From contig JASAND010007697.1 of NCBI GenBank assembly GCA_030248195.1, positions 21,216-85,215 of the forward strand: a stretch of 64,000 nt of DNA, read 5' to 3'. A model generated the notes under the pieces. The model was not told the origin of the DNA. It saw only the letters and a list, made by a program, of their open reading frames with translations, and did not search any database. Below, piece by piece: positions 35,761 through 48,500 of the stretch; within the stretch, counting starts at the first letter, position 1, and the number at the start of each line of letters is the position of its first letter. The position numbers were made by a program, and so were the translations under genes. Source of the stretch: Trissonchulus latispiculum. Taxonomy: Eukaryota; Nematoda; Enoplea; Enoplida; Ironidae.

Positions 35761-37250
35761 ATGAACCTCCCAAGAAGCTACGCCTATTAACTATATATTG
35801 GTGGAGAAAATACTATTTTAGTTTCGTCGTTTCTGTAATTTGTGCTATTTGATTTGATTTGATTTGATTAGACTTGATCTGGTTTATTTGTATCTGTGAC
35901 CTGAATTTTAATGGATTTTGAAGTCTTTTCAGTATTTTTCAGTATAAATTATGAACGCTTTGTGTTCAGAATTATTTATCGGAAGGTAATCGCGATTATT
36001 GCTCAAGATCAGCATGTATATAGCTGATAAGTTTTTATCTATATACATATATTTTTATACTGTTTTTTATTTGGATGCTAATCTTTCCGCTGTGCTTTTT
36101 TATCATATGCTCTATGATCATTTCGCGCTTAAATAAAAAGTAACTGAAAATAGCAACGATTTATGCGAAAAATTTTCCGGCAACTGAAAATTGTAATATG
36201 TGACTAATGTTTGAAGTTACTAATTCTATTGCATCGTGAGCCTTGTTTGTGATAGTGGTCTCGCGTCTGTTGGCTGTGTAGTAGTCACAAAGTTTCTATG
36301 TTTATATATTATATGTTTGTATCTTTTTGCTTATTTATGCTACTTTTAGAGGAGAACAGATCTCACTTATATTTTGGAGTGTATTTCGATACATCTATTC
36401 AGATGATGGAAAAAGTTGAAACTGAAAAGCCAGAACGTTTGAAGCTTTGAAACATTGAACCACCTTAACCGCATGTAGTTTTGAAATTTCCCTGAACAAG
36501 GAAAATTATGCTGTACGTGATCGGAGGGCACAGGAAATTTAAATCTATTAAATCTAATCCAAAATTTGACTCATAAAGCTATCTTAGACATTTGAGGATT
36601 TAGAATTTCGAAAACCTAGCATGTGATTGGTATCTTGAACCATTTTTGGCTCGAATGTTAGTTATAAAGTTAAATATATTTCAAAATGTCTCCAGAAGTG
36701 CTGCAAGTGTGAATGAAACCTGAAAGTAAAAATATTTGACAGAAACCAGAGGCGAGATTTCGTAAATTTCGAGGGTTTGCAATCTAAATCAAAGTTTCGA
36801 CGAAAGGATTAAATCCGGATTTTGGAAAGTGAAGCCGAACAATCCCTCGGAGTGAACTAAAATATAGAGCGACATGCAAAGGTTTTTTCTTGTTTTTTTT
36901 GAAATGGACTCATCCCAAAAGTTTTCTGCTTTAAGTTTAGAAACATATTTGAAGCAGTTGCAGAGCGCTTTTAATCCAATCTCTCAATATTACGCGAAAA
37001 ACATTAAACGGCTGATTTCTGATTTAAAATAAAGTTAATCATGGATTTTAGCTTCCAGGACAGCGCAATCCTGAATATTACCAAGTTTATTTCAGCAATT
37101 ATTATTTCATGCACCCTCAGCATACACAGATGCGCTTTTGTTTTGTATCGATTACCGAACATTTTCAGTTAGATAAAAACTCAGTTTCTGGTGTTTAGTT
37201 TTAAATTTCAGTGGACTGCTTCGCTTCTTTCAAAACCATAAGTTGCGGAA
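35761..37250. other. 3' flank of copy E
   Basis: AT-rich DNA partly homologous to the flank of copy D. AATAAA at 36,132-36,137 could be a polyadenylation signal for copy E. No other gene is visible. Confidence 0.4.
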
Positions 37251-37259
37251 GATTCTACC

Positions 37260-37440
37260 TTCAATTTTTTCAAGGACCTTTTTACGCACCGAGTAAAACG
37301 AGCTAAAAGAGTTAAAATGAACTCAATCCTTTTCGCGCACAGGGTTAAAAGGGTTAAACAGGTCGTTTCAACTTGACTGCTGGGTTAAACGTATTAACAC
37401 ATTTTAACGATACCCTTTCAACTCGCGCACAAATGGCCCC
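37260..37440. repeat. Short inverted-repeat element
   Basis: Begins AAGGACCTTTTTACGCACCGAG and ends CAACTCGCGCACAAATGGCC, with internal GGGTTAAAAGGGTTAAAC. A related sequence at 49,160-49,220 has TTTAAACTCGCGCGCGAAAAGG. Probably a MITE remnant. Confidence 0.4.
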
Positions 37441-37989
37441 AAGTTGTTTGCAGTGTGATTCAAAACCCGTGACGTTGCCTCGAGCCGCCCATGTTCTTGA
37501 ACCGAAGCTTGAAAGTATTGAAAGCTTGCTATGTAGTAAATCACTACTTTAATAACGAGTTATACGACTACTAAGAACTTGTATACCTACATAAATTCCG
37601 ATTATGAAATGCTCATTTATGGAGCTAACTTCCAACATATGCCTAAAAACTTTGTATTACCTTAACTATTTATCATATTTATCTTTGGAGCAGATTTATT
37701 TATCTAGCCGTATTTTTGTCTACTTATTTTATATGGGAGGAACTGCATAAACCTATACTTAGAGATATTCAAAGCATACGTACATACAATCTACAAAATT
37801 ATATATACACTGAGATTAGTTAAGTAAAACAGTCAGTTTTTTGATCAGTAAATCAGAAGTTTGTTTGAGGAGACTTTCGGCGTAACTATCAAGGATTACT
37901 ACCTTATATAAATCCTATCAAAACTGTGCAAATTAATTTAGGCCCAAATTTTGCAGCATTACACTGGAGCTAGACTTGTGCCAGTTAGA

Positions 37990-38090
37990 AATTTGTTAGA
38001 ACTCGGTGTCGGACTCGGGCTCGTCAGGACTGACTTCGGTTCGGGCTTGATTCAGGCTTGGACCATCCTGAGCCCGGCTCTAAAGCACGG
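37990..38090. repeat. GC-rich CGGGCTCGGGC block
   Basis: GACTCGGGCTCGTCAGG and GGTTCGGGCTTG motifs, mirrored by CCCGAGCAGCCCGAG near 38,500 and GGCCGGCCCGAGCC near 39,066. The three blocks enclose AT-rich DNA, so they may be ends of a degenerate element. Confidence 0.45.
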
Positions 38091-38094
38091 TTCA

Positions 38095-38420
38095 TACCTA
38101 TTTTCCGGTTGTCCGTTTGTCCGTTTGTCCCTTCGTTTGTCCGAATTTCCGTTTCTCCGTTTTTCCGTTTTGCTGTACACACAGATCAGTTCATACCTAG
38201 CTTTATGTTTGTCCGTTTGTCCGTTTCCGTTTTTCCGCTTGTCCGTTTGTCTGGATTGCTTTTAGGAGTTGATTCATACTTGTTGCTTACGGACAAACGG
38301 ACAAACTGAAACTATGAATCAACAACCTAAACGGACAAACGGACAAACGGAAAGGTATGAACCAGTATGTCGGACAGGCGGACAAACAGACAAACGGACA
38401 ACCAGAAACGGACAGTCGGA
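38095..38420. repeat. TTTGTCCG foldback satellite
   Basis: 38,100-38,245 is a run of TTTGTCCG and TTTCCG units; 38,290-38,410 is the complementary ACGGACAA run. TTCATACCTA near 38,092 is mirrored by AGGTATGA further on. It would form a large hairpin. Confidence 0.8.
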
Positions 38421-38429
38421 TAGAGGTAT

Positions 38430-39085
38430 GATTCGGGTTTAAGCCCGAAGTTAGAGTCAAGGCTCGAGCGGCCCGACCGAACCACGGAACGAATTTCCCG
38501 AGCAGCCCGAGTTGCTGCAGAACTAGGAAAAGTACTTATTCGTAATTATTAAAATAAGTTTTTAAATATTTGAAAATTTAACAATTTAACAATTAACAAT
38601 TGAAAACAATTTAAATATGTGAAAGGTATTTGCATGTTTAGAGGTTTAAATACTTTAAACATATATTTCGAAATTGTTAACAATTATAAATATTTGAATT
38701 GTATTTGAAATATTTTTATTTTTACAATATTTTATGAACGCTAATAAGCTAATACAAAAATAGGTTCTCTTCTTCAATAATTTGTGCTTAGCGTTTCTTG
38801 TAACAAGTAATAACAATCTGGAATCAGAAAATACATAAAACATATTATGAGCTGCCAGTAACCTGCGAGTCTTCCAGAAAGGATGGAGATATAATTCGTA
38901 AAGGCTTTGATGTGTTCTGGCTTGGTCCGAAGAATGTTTGTACTCCCGAATCGGCCATGACTCTGCGAGCTGGAGTGCCCCATATCGCCGGATCAGCCCG
39001 AATGGACCGAGCCGCATCAAGTTCTTTGCGGCTCGGCTTTCTTCGGGGGCAAGCATTATTTCTCGGCCGGCCCGAGCCTTGGTAA
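38430..39085. other. AT-rich core between GC-rich blocks
   Basis: 38,520-38,740 is A/T-rich with repeated AACAATT. A 145-codon frame on the minus strand runs through the GC-rich block and has no recognisable domain; I regard it as non-coding. Confidence 0.4.
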
Positions 39086-39090
39086 GCTGC

Positions 39091-40294
39091 ATTTATCCTT
39101 TAAGAAAGGGTTAAAGCGCCCTCGCTTAGTATTTCCTTTGGACATCATGTTGCCCCCAAATACTTCTCATGAATGGATGAACCAGTATGGAATCAAAGTT
39201 TCGACTTTCTTAGGTTTATTGGTTCACTTCTATTTCCGTTTAACGTGGAGATCCCGAATATTCCCAATGACAACACATAGGATATACTTTAGGAAGTCAG
39301 ACATTTACGTGATTGAAGGGAGGACGCATCCACCTCTTGACCAAAGGCTTTCTTCTTCTACTAGGAACCATCCAACTATGCTGTCTTCTTCATATTGTCT
39401 CTTCTTCATTCCTGCTCTTCCCTTCTTCTTCTCCGCTTGCCGTCTCTCTTTTTCTGAACTTCTTTCCCTCTTTCTTCTCCCTTTTCTTTTCGACTTTTAT
39501 CATTCTTTCTTTCGTACCTTCTGACTTCTCCCTCTTTGGTTTCTTCTAATTAGAAAGAAAAAAGGAATGGGAGGGCACAGGTAAGAGAATAAGAAGAAGT
39601 GAAGAAAGAAAGAAGGAATGGGAGGGAGGAGGGAAAGAAGAAGAAGTAAATAAAGAAAGAAGGAATGGGAGGGTGGAGGGAAAAGAAGAAGAAGTGAAGG
39701 AAGAAAGAAGGAATGGGAGGGTGGAGTGAAAAGAAGAAGAAGTGAAGAAAGAAAGAAGGAATGGGAAGGAGGAGAGGAAAGAAGAAGAAGTGAAGAAATA
39801 AAGAAGGAATGGGAGGGAGGAGGGAGGAGGGAGGATGGAGAAGAAAGCAAAGAGGGTGAAGTCAGAAGGTACGAAAGAAAGAAAGAGAAAGGTAGAAAAG
39901 AAAAGGGAGAAGAAAGAGGAAAGAAATTCAGAAAAAGAGAGACGGCAAGCGGAGAAGAAGAAGGGGAGAGCAGGAATGAAGAGACAATATGAAGAAGACA
40001 GCATAACAGTTAGATGATTCCTAGTAGAAGTAGAAAGCCTTAATTCAAGAGATGGCTGCATCCTCCCTTCAATCGCATAAATGTCTGTCTTCCTAAAGTA
40101 TATCCTATGTGTTGTCTTTGGGAATATTCGGGATATCCACGTTAAACTGAAATAGAAGTGAACCAATAATCCTGAGAAAGTCGGAACTTTGCTTCCATAC
40201 TGGTTCACCAGTTCATGAGATGTATTTGGGGTCAACATGATGTCCAAAGGAAATACTAACAATGGGCATTTTGAACCTTGCTTAAAGAATAAAC
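39091..40294. mobile_element. Foldback element with purine-rich core
   Basis: Long inverted repeats: 39,091-39,540 pairs with 39,840-40,294. Shared anchors are TTAGTATTTCCTTTGGACAT, CTTTCTTAGG/ATTGGTTCACTTCTATTTC and ATCCCGAATATTCCCAA. The core 39,545-39,840 is five to six copies of a roughly 46-bp purine unit (GAAGAAAGAAAGAAGGAATG). Foldback (FB-like) elements have this structure. The apparent 238- and 116-codon minus-strand frames follow from strand asymmetry. Outer edges are approximate and no clear target duplication was found. Confidence 0.7.
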
Positions 40295-40299
40295 GTAGT

Positions 40300-40960
40300 T
40301 ACAGTGAAATGATGCTAAAGAGAGGGAAGCTTAGATACTTTGCCGATTTAAATTACCTTGTCACAATTTTGGTAAGACTGGTCACACGTTCAGTCTGACT
40401 GACAAACTATCGGCCCGCTAGTTTTTAGATGTGGAGAAACTTTTTTAGTCCCAAAGCAAAACATTCATGCGGGTTTTAGTTTACAGTAGAGGAGAGCACT
40501 TTCGCGAAATATGAGTGAAATTATGGGTATATTATATATATTTTGTCAGTTGCTATAGTAGTTATTAGTCTACTAAGTAATTAACCGAAAATAGCATTAG
40601 CAGTGAACGTGTCTCCTTGGAAGTGTTCAAAACACTCCTCAAGTTAGGTACTGCTCACTGCTCAGCTGCAATGAGCAGAGCAGCAGGACAGATAGAGAAG
40701 ATGGGGGAGGGTACATTTCTTGAAGTTGACCACAAACTGATGGGTGGTGGAAAATTTAGAAATTCTAATTCGAACAGATTTCTTAGGTATTTAGATTTTC
40801 GACATTACCAGGATATCTGCTTTCATGAGCCGATGTCATTGTTGAGTGATTTTGGTTCTGGGATGGAAAATTGAAAGAAAACGTTAAAAGTTTAAATTTA
40901 AAGTTTAATTTAAGTTTAAATTAATTAAATTATTATTATTAAATTATTTAAAAGGAGAGG
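40300..40960. other. Intergenic, no gene accepted
   Basis: A frame at 40,617-40,874 contains MSRAAGQIEKMGEGTF but has no recognisable domain and no splice context. The region ends in A/T-only DNA. Confidence 0.35.

Positions 40961-40964
<4 letters not shown>

Positions 40965-40994
<30 letters not shown>
40965..40994 (+). repeat. (CAG)10 microsatellite
   Basis: Ten uninterrupted CAG units in AT-rich DNA; not in a convincing coding frame. Confidence 0.95.
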
Positions 40995-40995
<1 letters not shown>

Positions 40996-41049
40996 GAAAA
41001 ACTTACATGATCGCTGTTTGTTCACAGATTTGTAGGTCCAAACCAGGCC

Positions 41050-43548
41050 AATATACATAATGAGATTCCAAATTCAAATTTAAGAAATCGCCAGGACTGA
41101 TAAAGCTTGACAATGAAACATGGCGTCTAAAGCAAACATTACAAATGTTAATAAAAGCAAAATAGATTATTTTGACGGAAAATGTTTTCTTCTACTTTTT
41201 TCATTCCGCTCTCTGTTAAACCAAATACTACGTTTCTAAATTATGCAAATGAGCTGCAGATTCGAATTTGTGAACATGAAAAAGTGACTATCGCAAACTG
41301 AATTTTCTAGTTTCAAATGAAAAGTCACGTGAAATTCCTGGCGAGTTTCCAACTTAAGCGTTAACTCCCGGCTAAATTTCCGGGGATTGTAGGTTCCTGC
41401 GAAGAAAATATATAATGGAATTCCATTGGTGAGAAAACTTGACTACTTTTCAAATCGTGCGAAAGTATGGTGTTTAGCAAACGTACACACATGATCAAAA
41501 TTCTTAACGAACGCCAATCCTTTACCCTAGTTTTCCAAGAGTATCTTTACTGTGTGCGATGTTCGGCTGCGAAACCTTACATTTTGCATTGTTGGCAAGG
41601 GTGATATTACAGAAATGAAAGTTGGTGATGGTGATCCCGAAAATTATCGGATTTAGAGCATATTTGAAACCCTTGATTTGTGTTTGTCATGAGGATGTGC
41701 TTTCTGTCTTTCCTAATTTTGTGGTGTACGAGTTCGAAACTGTTCTTTGAAAAACAAAATTATTTCGCTTTGATCAGAAAAGTTACCGCTATGTAATCGC
41801 TTCCTGGAAAAATCTAATTTCACTATTTTATGAAGGACCAGACTGCATGGGGCGCATTTTTGGGACCCGGTCTGTTAAAAGTTTAGGTCGGCTTAGTCCC
41901 AGAAAAACATAAGGAGTCGGCCCTACGATAGGAAGCCTGGACTAGTGTTGTTCACCGGCCCAATTTTTCGTGGGCTGGCCGGCCCATTATGCCGTCACTC
42001 GGCCGGTCTTCGGAGAAAGGACACTACTTGATTGTGTTTGTAACCAGGAGTAACTGTATGCTAAAAATTTTGCAAAATACAGGCAAAATAGGGCAAAACT
42101 GGTACCTGTTTGACCCGGCCGGCCGGCCGAGTCAAAAAACCTGCCGGGCAACAGCAGTACCCGGAGTAACTTGTTTCCGGCTATCCAGAATACAAGCAAA
42201 AATAATGATACTTGATACTTCCGGCATGTGTTCGACCGCTCAGCCTGCCACCGGTCGGCCCGCCCACCTGAATCTGCCTGACCGACTACCGGCTAGCCCG
42301 TCTCGACAGGGCCGGTCCACAACACTAACCTGGACCATGAATAATTTTGATTGGAATGGGTGGGACCAAAAAATATGGTCAGCCGGTACCGTGAAAAATT
42401 TAGGCATCCCTGGTCAGACAGTGAAACTTTCTTACCTACGCATCCCGGCAAAAGTGTATTTTAAACTCTGCTCACTCGTTCCTATATTCCCAATTCACAT
42501 TCTAAAGTTTATCGGGACTTAAAATTTGGAAATTGTGATTGCTTTAATCAGTCTTATAGGATATTGATTGGGCATGGGTGAAATACATTCTTGTTGACCG
42601 CACATATAAACTTAACTTTATAAACTAAACAAATGAGGCTGCACTATAGTCACATTGTGAGTTTGGCAACCGACTCACCTCCATTACAAGTGCGTTACAG
42701 ATCTTTTCGAGATAAATGTCGGCAAATCCAGAAACGGGAATTGGCCTTTAAGGAACCAATCTTTGTGCCAGGCTTAATTAGCTTAAATCTACTGGACGAA
42801 CTAGACGTTTCCGCATTTACTCGGTTCTGAAAGCGAAAGCCGCAAATTTTACAATCTGTGCATACATTAAAATATAAAATCTTTCAAATTTAAATTTTAA
42901 GAATTTTCTACATATTTAAGTTTAGATTTTTCGGAAACGTCTTTCTGTGTTTCAGTTAGGAGGTGTGCCTACGCCGTTCCTGGGAAGGGAAAATGAAAAT
43001 CGATCTTTAGGAATTGTTGAATTGTTTTGTCCATTTCCTTCCTTCTTTCGTTTTTCTTTTTTCTTCGACTTCAATTGCCAAACAGTTGATTTAGGCCAAT
43101 ATTAAATTGAGTTTCGATCACTTCAAGGTTTAAACTATAAGCAGTATATGTATCATCGTTGACTGCATAAGTCATTCGACTCAAAGCAATTTAATGAATC
43201 TGGCCGGTCTAATTTCGACTAAAGTGATTATCTACTTAATTTGTTAATTAGAAAACTGTTTTTTGAGAAATGTATCTGGCTTGATGAAAACATTGTTCAA
43301 TACGAAGTAACTTGTTAATAACAAAAGCCTATTTCTTCGATATTACAATATTACATATATTACAAACAGATATTACAAATATCAGTTAATTGCGTAGTTT
43401 AGGTTCGTCTCTAAAATAAGAATTTTAAAGCCTAAATGAAATTTTACAAGCATAATACGCCTAGCTTATACTTATGGCGCTTATGCTCATAATAGCATAA
43501 GCGTAATACATTTAGCAAAGAATGGCCTAGCGGATGTTTTTGATATTA
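41050..43548. repeat. Old interspersed repeat, copy 1
   Basis: Shares ordered blocks with 57,240-59,060: TTATGCAAATG followed by AAGTCACGTGAAATTCCTGG (41,241-41,342 and 57,440-57,540); GGCAAATCCAGAAA (42,720 and 58,122); GTTAG-GTGTGCC-GCCGTT-TGGGAAGGGAA (42,956 and 58,317). A GC-rich CCGGCCGGCC block interrupts it at 41,950-42,310, including a near-perfect palindrome at about 42,108-42,135. No coding frame is conserved between the copies; the 177-codon frame over the GC block is probably chance. Confidence 0.6.
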
Positions 43549-44832
43549 GATTTAATATTGTTTAATTAAATTAAATTTTAAATTATTGCAAATGCCCGCA
43601 GTATATACCGGTGAAAGTCATTCCTTGAAATTTTAGGGGGAACTACTCAGGGGTCCAGTTTCAAATGTCAGGACAGTTTGACCTGAAAAATCTAGGATAA
43701 TGTGAAGAAATTAACGTTCAGCATTTTGTTTATGAAACAAGAATTTAAATTGTTAAAGTTCACAATTTCAGTTTCAGTTTCCGTTTTATGCTTGCAGAAT
43801 TTGGGGAACTATTTTTCACAAACTTTACGATTTTTCCAGGTTCAGTCAAATTGATACCGAAAGCTGTTTTCAAGTGGACTGAGCTACTCACAAAGTTAAG
43901 CTAAAGCAAAACCTAAACAAAGAACTAATAAAAAATTATGAAATAGTCATAAATATTATAAAACTTACACGATTTTAAGGTCACATGCAAGACGTTACGC
44001 ATAACTATTGATTGCAACTACATAATTCTAGCAAAGTCTGATATATGCAAATGAGATTTAAGACTTCAACAGCGGGCTTATTATAACCAATTTAATAACA
44101 AAAGAGTTCAGCGGAATGCGATGAAACGGTTTAATTATTTTCAGAATTCAGTATATTCAGGTATAGTCATTCAACTTTAATTTTAAAAGAGATTTAATAT
44201 TGTTTAGTTAAATTAAATTTTAAATTATTGCAAATGCCCGCAGTATATACCGGTGAAAGTCATTCCTTGAAATTTTAGGGGGAACTACTCAGGGGTCCAG
44301 TTTCAAATGTCAGGACAGTTTGACCTGAAAAATCTAGGATAATATGAAGAAATTAACGTTCAGCATTTTGTTTATGAGACAAGAATTTAAATTGTTAAAG
44401 TTCACAATTTCAGTTTCAGTTTCCGTTTTATGCTTGCAGAATTTGGGGAACTATTTTTCACAAACTTTACGATTTTTCCAGGTTCAGTCAAATTTATACC
44501 GAAAGCTGTTTTCAAGTGGACTTAGCTACTCACAAAGTTAAGCTAAAGCAAAACCTAAACAAAGAACTAATAAAAAATTATGAAATAGTCATAAATATTA
44601 TAAAACTTACACGATTTTAGGGTCACATGCAAGACGTTACGCATAACTATTGATTGCAACTACATAATTCTAGCAAAGTCTGGGATATGCAAATGAGATT
44701 TAAGACTTCAACAGCCTGCTTATTATAACCAATTTAATAACAAAAGAGTTCAGCGAAATGTGATGAAACGGTTCAATTATTTTCAGAATTCAGTATATTC
44801 AGGTATAGTCATTCAACTTTAATTTTAAAAGA
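43549..44832 (+). repeat. 642-bp tandem duplication
   Basis: 43,549-44,190 and 44,191-44,832 are direct tandem copies of 642 bp with only scattered substitutions. Each has ATGCAAAT (44,045 and 44,687). The first part matches 58,930-59,050 (AAATTATTGCAAATGCC, TTTGACCT) and the octamer part matches 54,250-54,340. Confidence 0.92.
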
Positions 44833-44839
44833 TTATTCG

Positions 44840-45220
44840 TGAGAAGAAATTTTGAGTTTATCGGTTAATATTTGATTCAAATTGTAGCTAAATTGGATTC
44901 TGCTTAATCTATTTGTTTATTTGATGGAATTTATATTGTTCATGTAATTCACACTTTTGTATAGTATTTTGTTTTCTCACATTGCCGATCTATTTTTTTT
45001 TGTAGATTTCTTGCGTTTAATGTTTTGCTAAGTTTGTATGTCATTTGCTAATTCGCTTTTTGTTTTTTATTTTTCCATTTTCATGTTTCATGTTTCATTT
45101 TCAATTTTCTGTAGACATTTTGACTTTTGATTTTGATTTTTAATTGCTCAATTTTGTCACCTTTTCTTGTTCCTATAGTCATTCACTGGTTTTTGAATAA
45201 GCACCTTACTGTATTTTAGC
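44840..45220. other. Intergenic T-rich DNA
   Basis: Repeated TTTTCAT/TTTTGATTTT motifs; no gene seen. Confidence 0.4.
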
Positions 45221-45226
45221 TATAAC

Positions 45227-45577
45227 CAAGAGTACGCAATACATATATAAGACTATTGGAGTAATAAGTCATACATACTCTGTACTATAGGAGTTAACAT
45301 CCTCTGCACGCTATCGGCTCAAGCAAGCAAAAAAACCGGCAAGGTTCAAAACACACAGTACGTAAGCGAATTTTGTGCCTGTTTCGAGAGAATACAAGCT
45401 TGAACGAGAGCGGGACGAATTAGTTTGATTGACCAGGGACCACTTTTGCTGGGGCGGAATGGGGGGGCAGGGGGAGAGAACCAAAGACGGCGGCAGCCGT
45501 AACGTGCAGATGTTGTGCCAAACTTATAATACTTAAAGTATGCCGGTTGTCATACTCTTACGTATTATGCACTCTTG
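45227..45577. mobile_element. MITE of the CAAGAGTAC family, second copy
   Basis: A 351-bp element. Left end CAAGAGTACGCAATAC; right end, complemented, CAAGAGTGCATAATACG. Both match the element at 2,448-2,818, as does internal GAATTTTGTGCCTG. Flanks CTATAAC and CCATAAT may be a decayed target duplication. Confidence 0.6.
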
Positions 45578-48500
45578 CCATAATAAGAAAGGGTGCTAGA
45601 AACAACGGTCTACATGTTTTAAAGAAAAAGACTTTTCAGAGGGGACGGTGCCATGACTTGAAATGACATTTGAATTATGAATGCCGTCTGCTTGGCTTTT
45701 GAAACGCTCACACGCGTACGTTAACAAGTGGTCCGATTCTAGAGGAGGGGGTTTGCACCGACTCCGACAAGGTGTCTAACCCGGAAAAATTCCAAAATTT
45801 TAAGGGGGTCTACTCTAGAAACAAAAACAGCAAAAATTCCTAAAATTTGCTAAAAAATGTTGTATTTTTGGTAAAAGTCGACCGACAGGTCTGCCCTTTT
45901 TACCCTTCTGCAGGCTGCACGATAGAGTCTGTCCTTTTTACTTCTCGCTGATTTAATTCTACTCATTTTTGTCGGTGTCGGGGTGTCTCTGCATTCGCCC
46001 AAGTTATCTTATGCTCAGGCGTTGTCAGCATAATCACATTTTGCATTGCTTCGCGTCCTAAAGCAATTCGATAGCGGTAAAAGCTGTTAATTTTTGCAGC
46101 TAGAAGTCAGACTCAGTTAGAGTTCTGCCGTTAAGAAATTCCTCAGGCTTTGTGGACCAGCCGGGCAGGGCACGTCCCTTGCTCGGAGGATCCGATAAGC
46201 CGGATAAGCTCTACAGAAAATTGTGGCACATAAGAACCAATACTACTCATTAACTCAGCAGCTCCTGGAAGCTGTTAACTAATTAACAATCAGTGAATCT
46301 AGTGTTTGAAAAAACTTGAAATGTGTTCAATAAAATTCGACCAGGCTAGATCTGTTACTTTACAGTAAATTTTGTAGATCAATCGTATGAGGCATTAACA
46401 GATACCCAACACCTAACTCTGCTAGCTCACTAACGTTTTGTAGTCCGCTAGGCAGCCTTCAGTTTCCTAATTTTCAGAGTCATCACTTCACTTGTCTTAA
46501 TGTTCGCAGCATCCCCACCTACTTTTATGTCATCATGGGCCATGCAAATCACCCTTTTCACGGGAACACTATTTTTGGTTTGCGTTGCATACAATCAATG
46601 CAATGCAAACCAAAAACTTCAATGCAACATTGAAATAAATCCGTAACTGATGCTAAATTGTACCGCCTGATTAATTACACTTTTACTAAACTCGTTATTT
46701 AAAAAGTAGAAAAAACTAGGAAGAGGATATGAACTTTTCTGTTGAACTCTGCAGCATAGAACACAGCATACTCAATTAAGTCACCGTTATAGGAAACTTT
46801 CTGTTTACGTTTATTTACATCTATCCATGTTAGCAGTCTATATTTGTTCAAATGGATTAACTGGAAAATGAAACGTGACTTACCTTATTACATAAACATT
46901 AGTCCTAAATAGTTTCTAAAAACTGGTTTTACTCACATTTGTAAAATTCTAAAAATAGCTAAACGGGAATGACACTACCTGCATAAATAATACACAACTT
47001 GTCAGAAAATATTTACAACAGTTTGTTAGAAGTACAGTTGGTTAGCCTATATAGTAATCTTAATTGATTTGAAAAATTTGTCTGTCTGTGCAGTTTATAT
47101 ATGTAGTTATGATCCGGTTATGACCTGTTTTTGTACTAATAAACGTTCTCAAATTTTCAGGAAATTTTTTAGTTTTTCCGTACGCCGTTTTTCCGGTAAT
47201 TTGTGGAATCTTCCTTGAAATTCAGATATTTCTACTTCCAAATTATCTAAACAGACAAAATTGTGCTCATGTGTGTGAGCCTTCGTTCATGTGGGAATTC
47301 ATTCAACGAATTAACTATGAAGTGCCATATTATGATTAACAGATTTGGTTTTGATGGCTAGATTGAGTTCTGGTGTTTGTCTTTTCATAGACTAGTTCAA
47401 TATTGAGTTTTGTATTTTTCAAATTTAGGCTAACAAACTGGGGAAGTTCTTTAAGTTTCGGCCGTTTTCTTTGATGTTTGGTTAAGTGAAGCAGCGTATA
47501 ATATTCTTACATGCACACCCTGGAACATGTGACGCTTCTAGTTTAAGTTGAATTATTTATTTCTGAGACAATAATCAAATCTCTACAAAGTTAATTTAAA
47601 CTTCATTTGCATAATTAGTTGGAATCTATATAGTCTACTCTTATTTTAGTTGCAATCAGTACTATCTTCTTCCACTCAGTGTGTTTCACGCTATAATTAT
47701 TTTGAAACGTTTTAATTTAATTTGTTTAAGGAGATACTTACAAAGCACAAGATATTTTGTAAGTTTTTCCTTTCTGAAAAATTCCTATTAGTAAATAATC
47801 CGTTAAGTATGGGTTTACGTAACACAATCTCTGAAAAATACTTCTACAAAATTCTGCAAGCATGGACGAAAAACAGGCAAATAGTAAGGAAAGTTAACAA
47901 CCGAAGTTCATGCTTCGCGTTTTCTAAGTATTACGCTAAGAAAAATCCAAACTAATCTATTTAGCTAGCTGATGTATTGTATAGACGCCAGTAGATAGTC
48001 GGCCTTCTAGTGCCACTCTCATTAATTAACAGTATCTATTTCTACAGTCAATTCAGTAACTTACTTCATTAAAGATGCCTCTATTTATTCTTTATTGGGG
48101 TACGTTTAGACTAGAGTTCCTATCTTCTTGTGTAGTGTGATAGAATTACCTCTCTAATTTTCGGTTCAGTTCCGGACAAGACAGCATTTGTGCACATCAC
48201 AGGATTGACATAACCATTCTTTGTTCGTGCCCTTTAGTTGCAAGATTACGTTGGTTTGATTTCTTATTCACAAGCTCTGGGAAAATGTTGGTCTGTAGCT
48301 GTCTAAATCCCAGAAAATTTGAATGATGAAGAAAGTTCATTTTGAGGACTGTGGATAAGAATATGACTTTCTCAATATCAGTAGGAGTGATGACTAAAAA
48401 TCCATATCCAACATGCAGTGTCTTAGCAGTTTCAGAAATTGGACAGTTTCTTAAACGCTTTGAATGTATGATTTTGAAAACATGGATTATATAACCGCAA

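Noticed and set aside
38655..39092. 145-codon minus-strand frame
   Set aside because: Starts in a GC-rich repeat and ends in A/T-rich DNA; no recognisable domain.
39546..40262. 238-codon minus-strand frame rich in S, F, L and P
   Set aside because: It runs through the polypurine/polypyrimidine core and one arm of a foldback element; composition explains the lack of stops.
41989..42522. 177-codon plus-strand frame
   Set aside because: It covers the CCGGCCGGCC block, where stops are rare, and has no counterpart in the related repeat at 57-59 kb.
43549..44832. Long terminal repeats of a retrovirus-like element
   Set aside because: The two 642-bp copies are directly adjacent with no internal region and lack TG...CA ends with target duplications.
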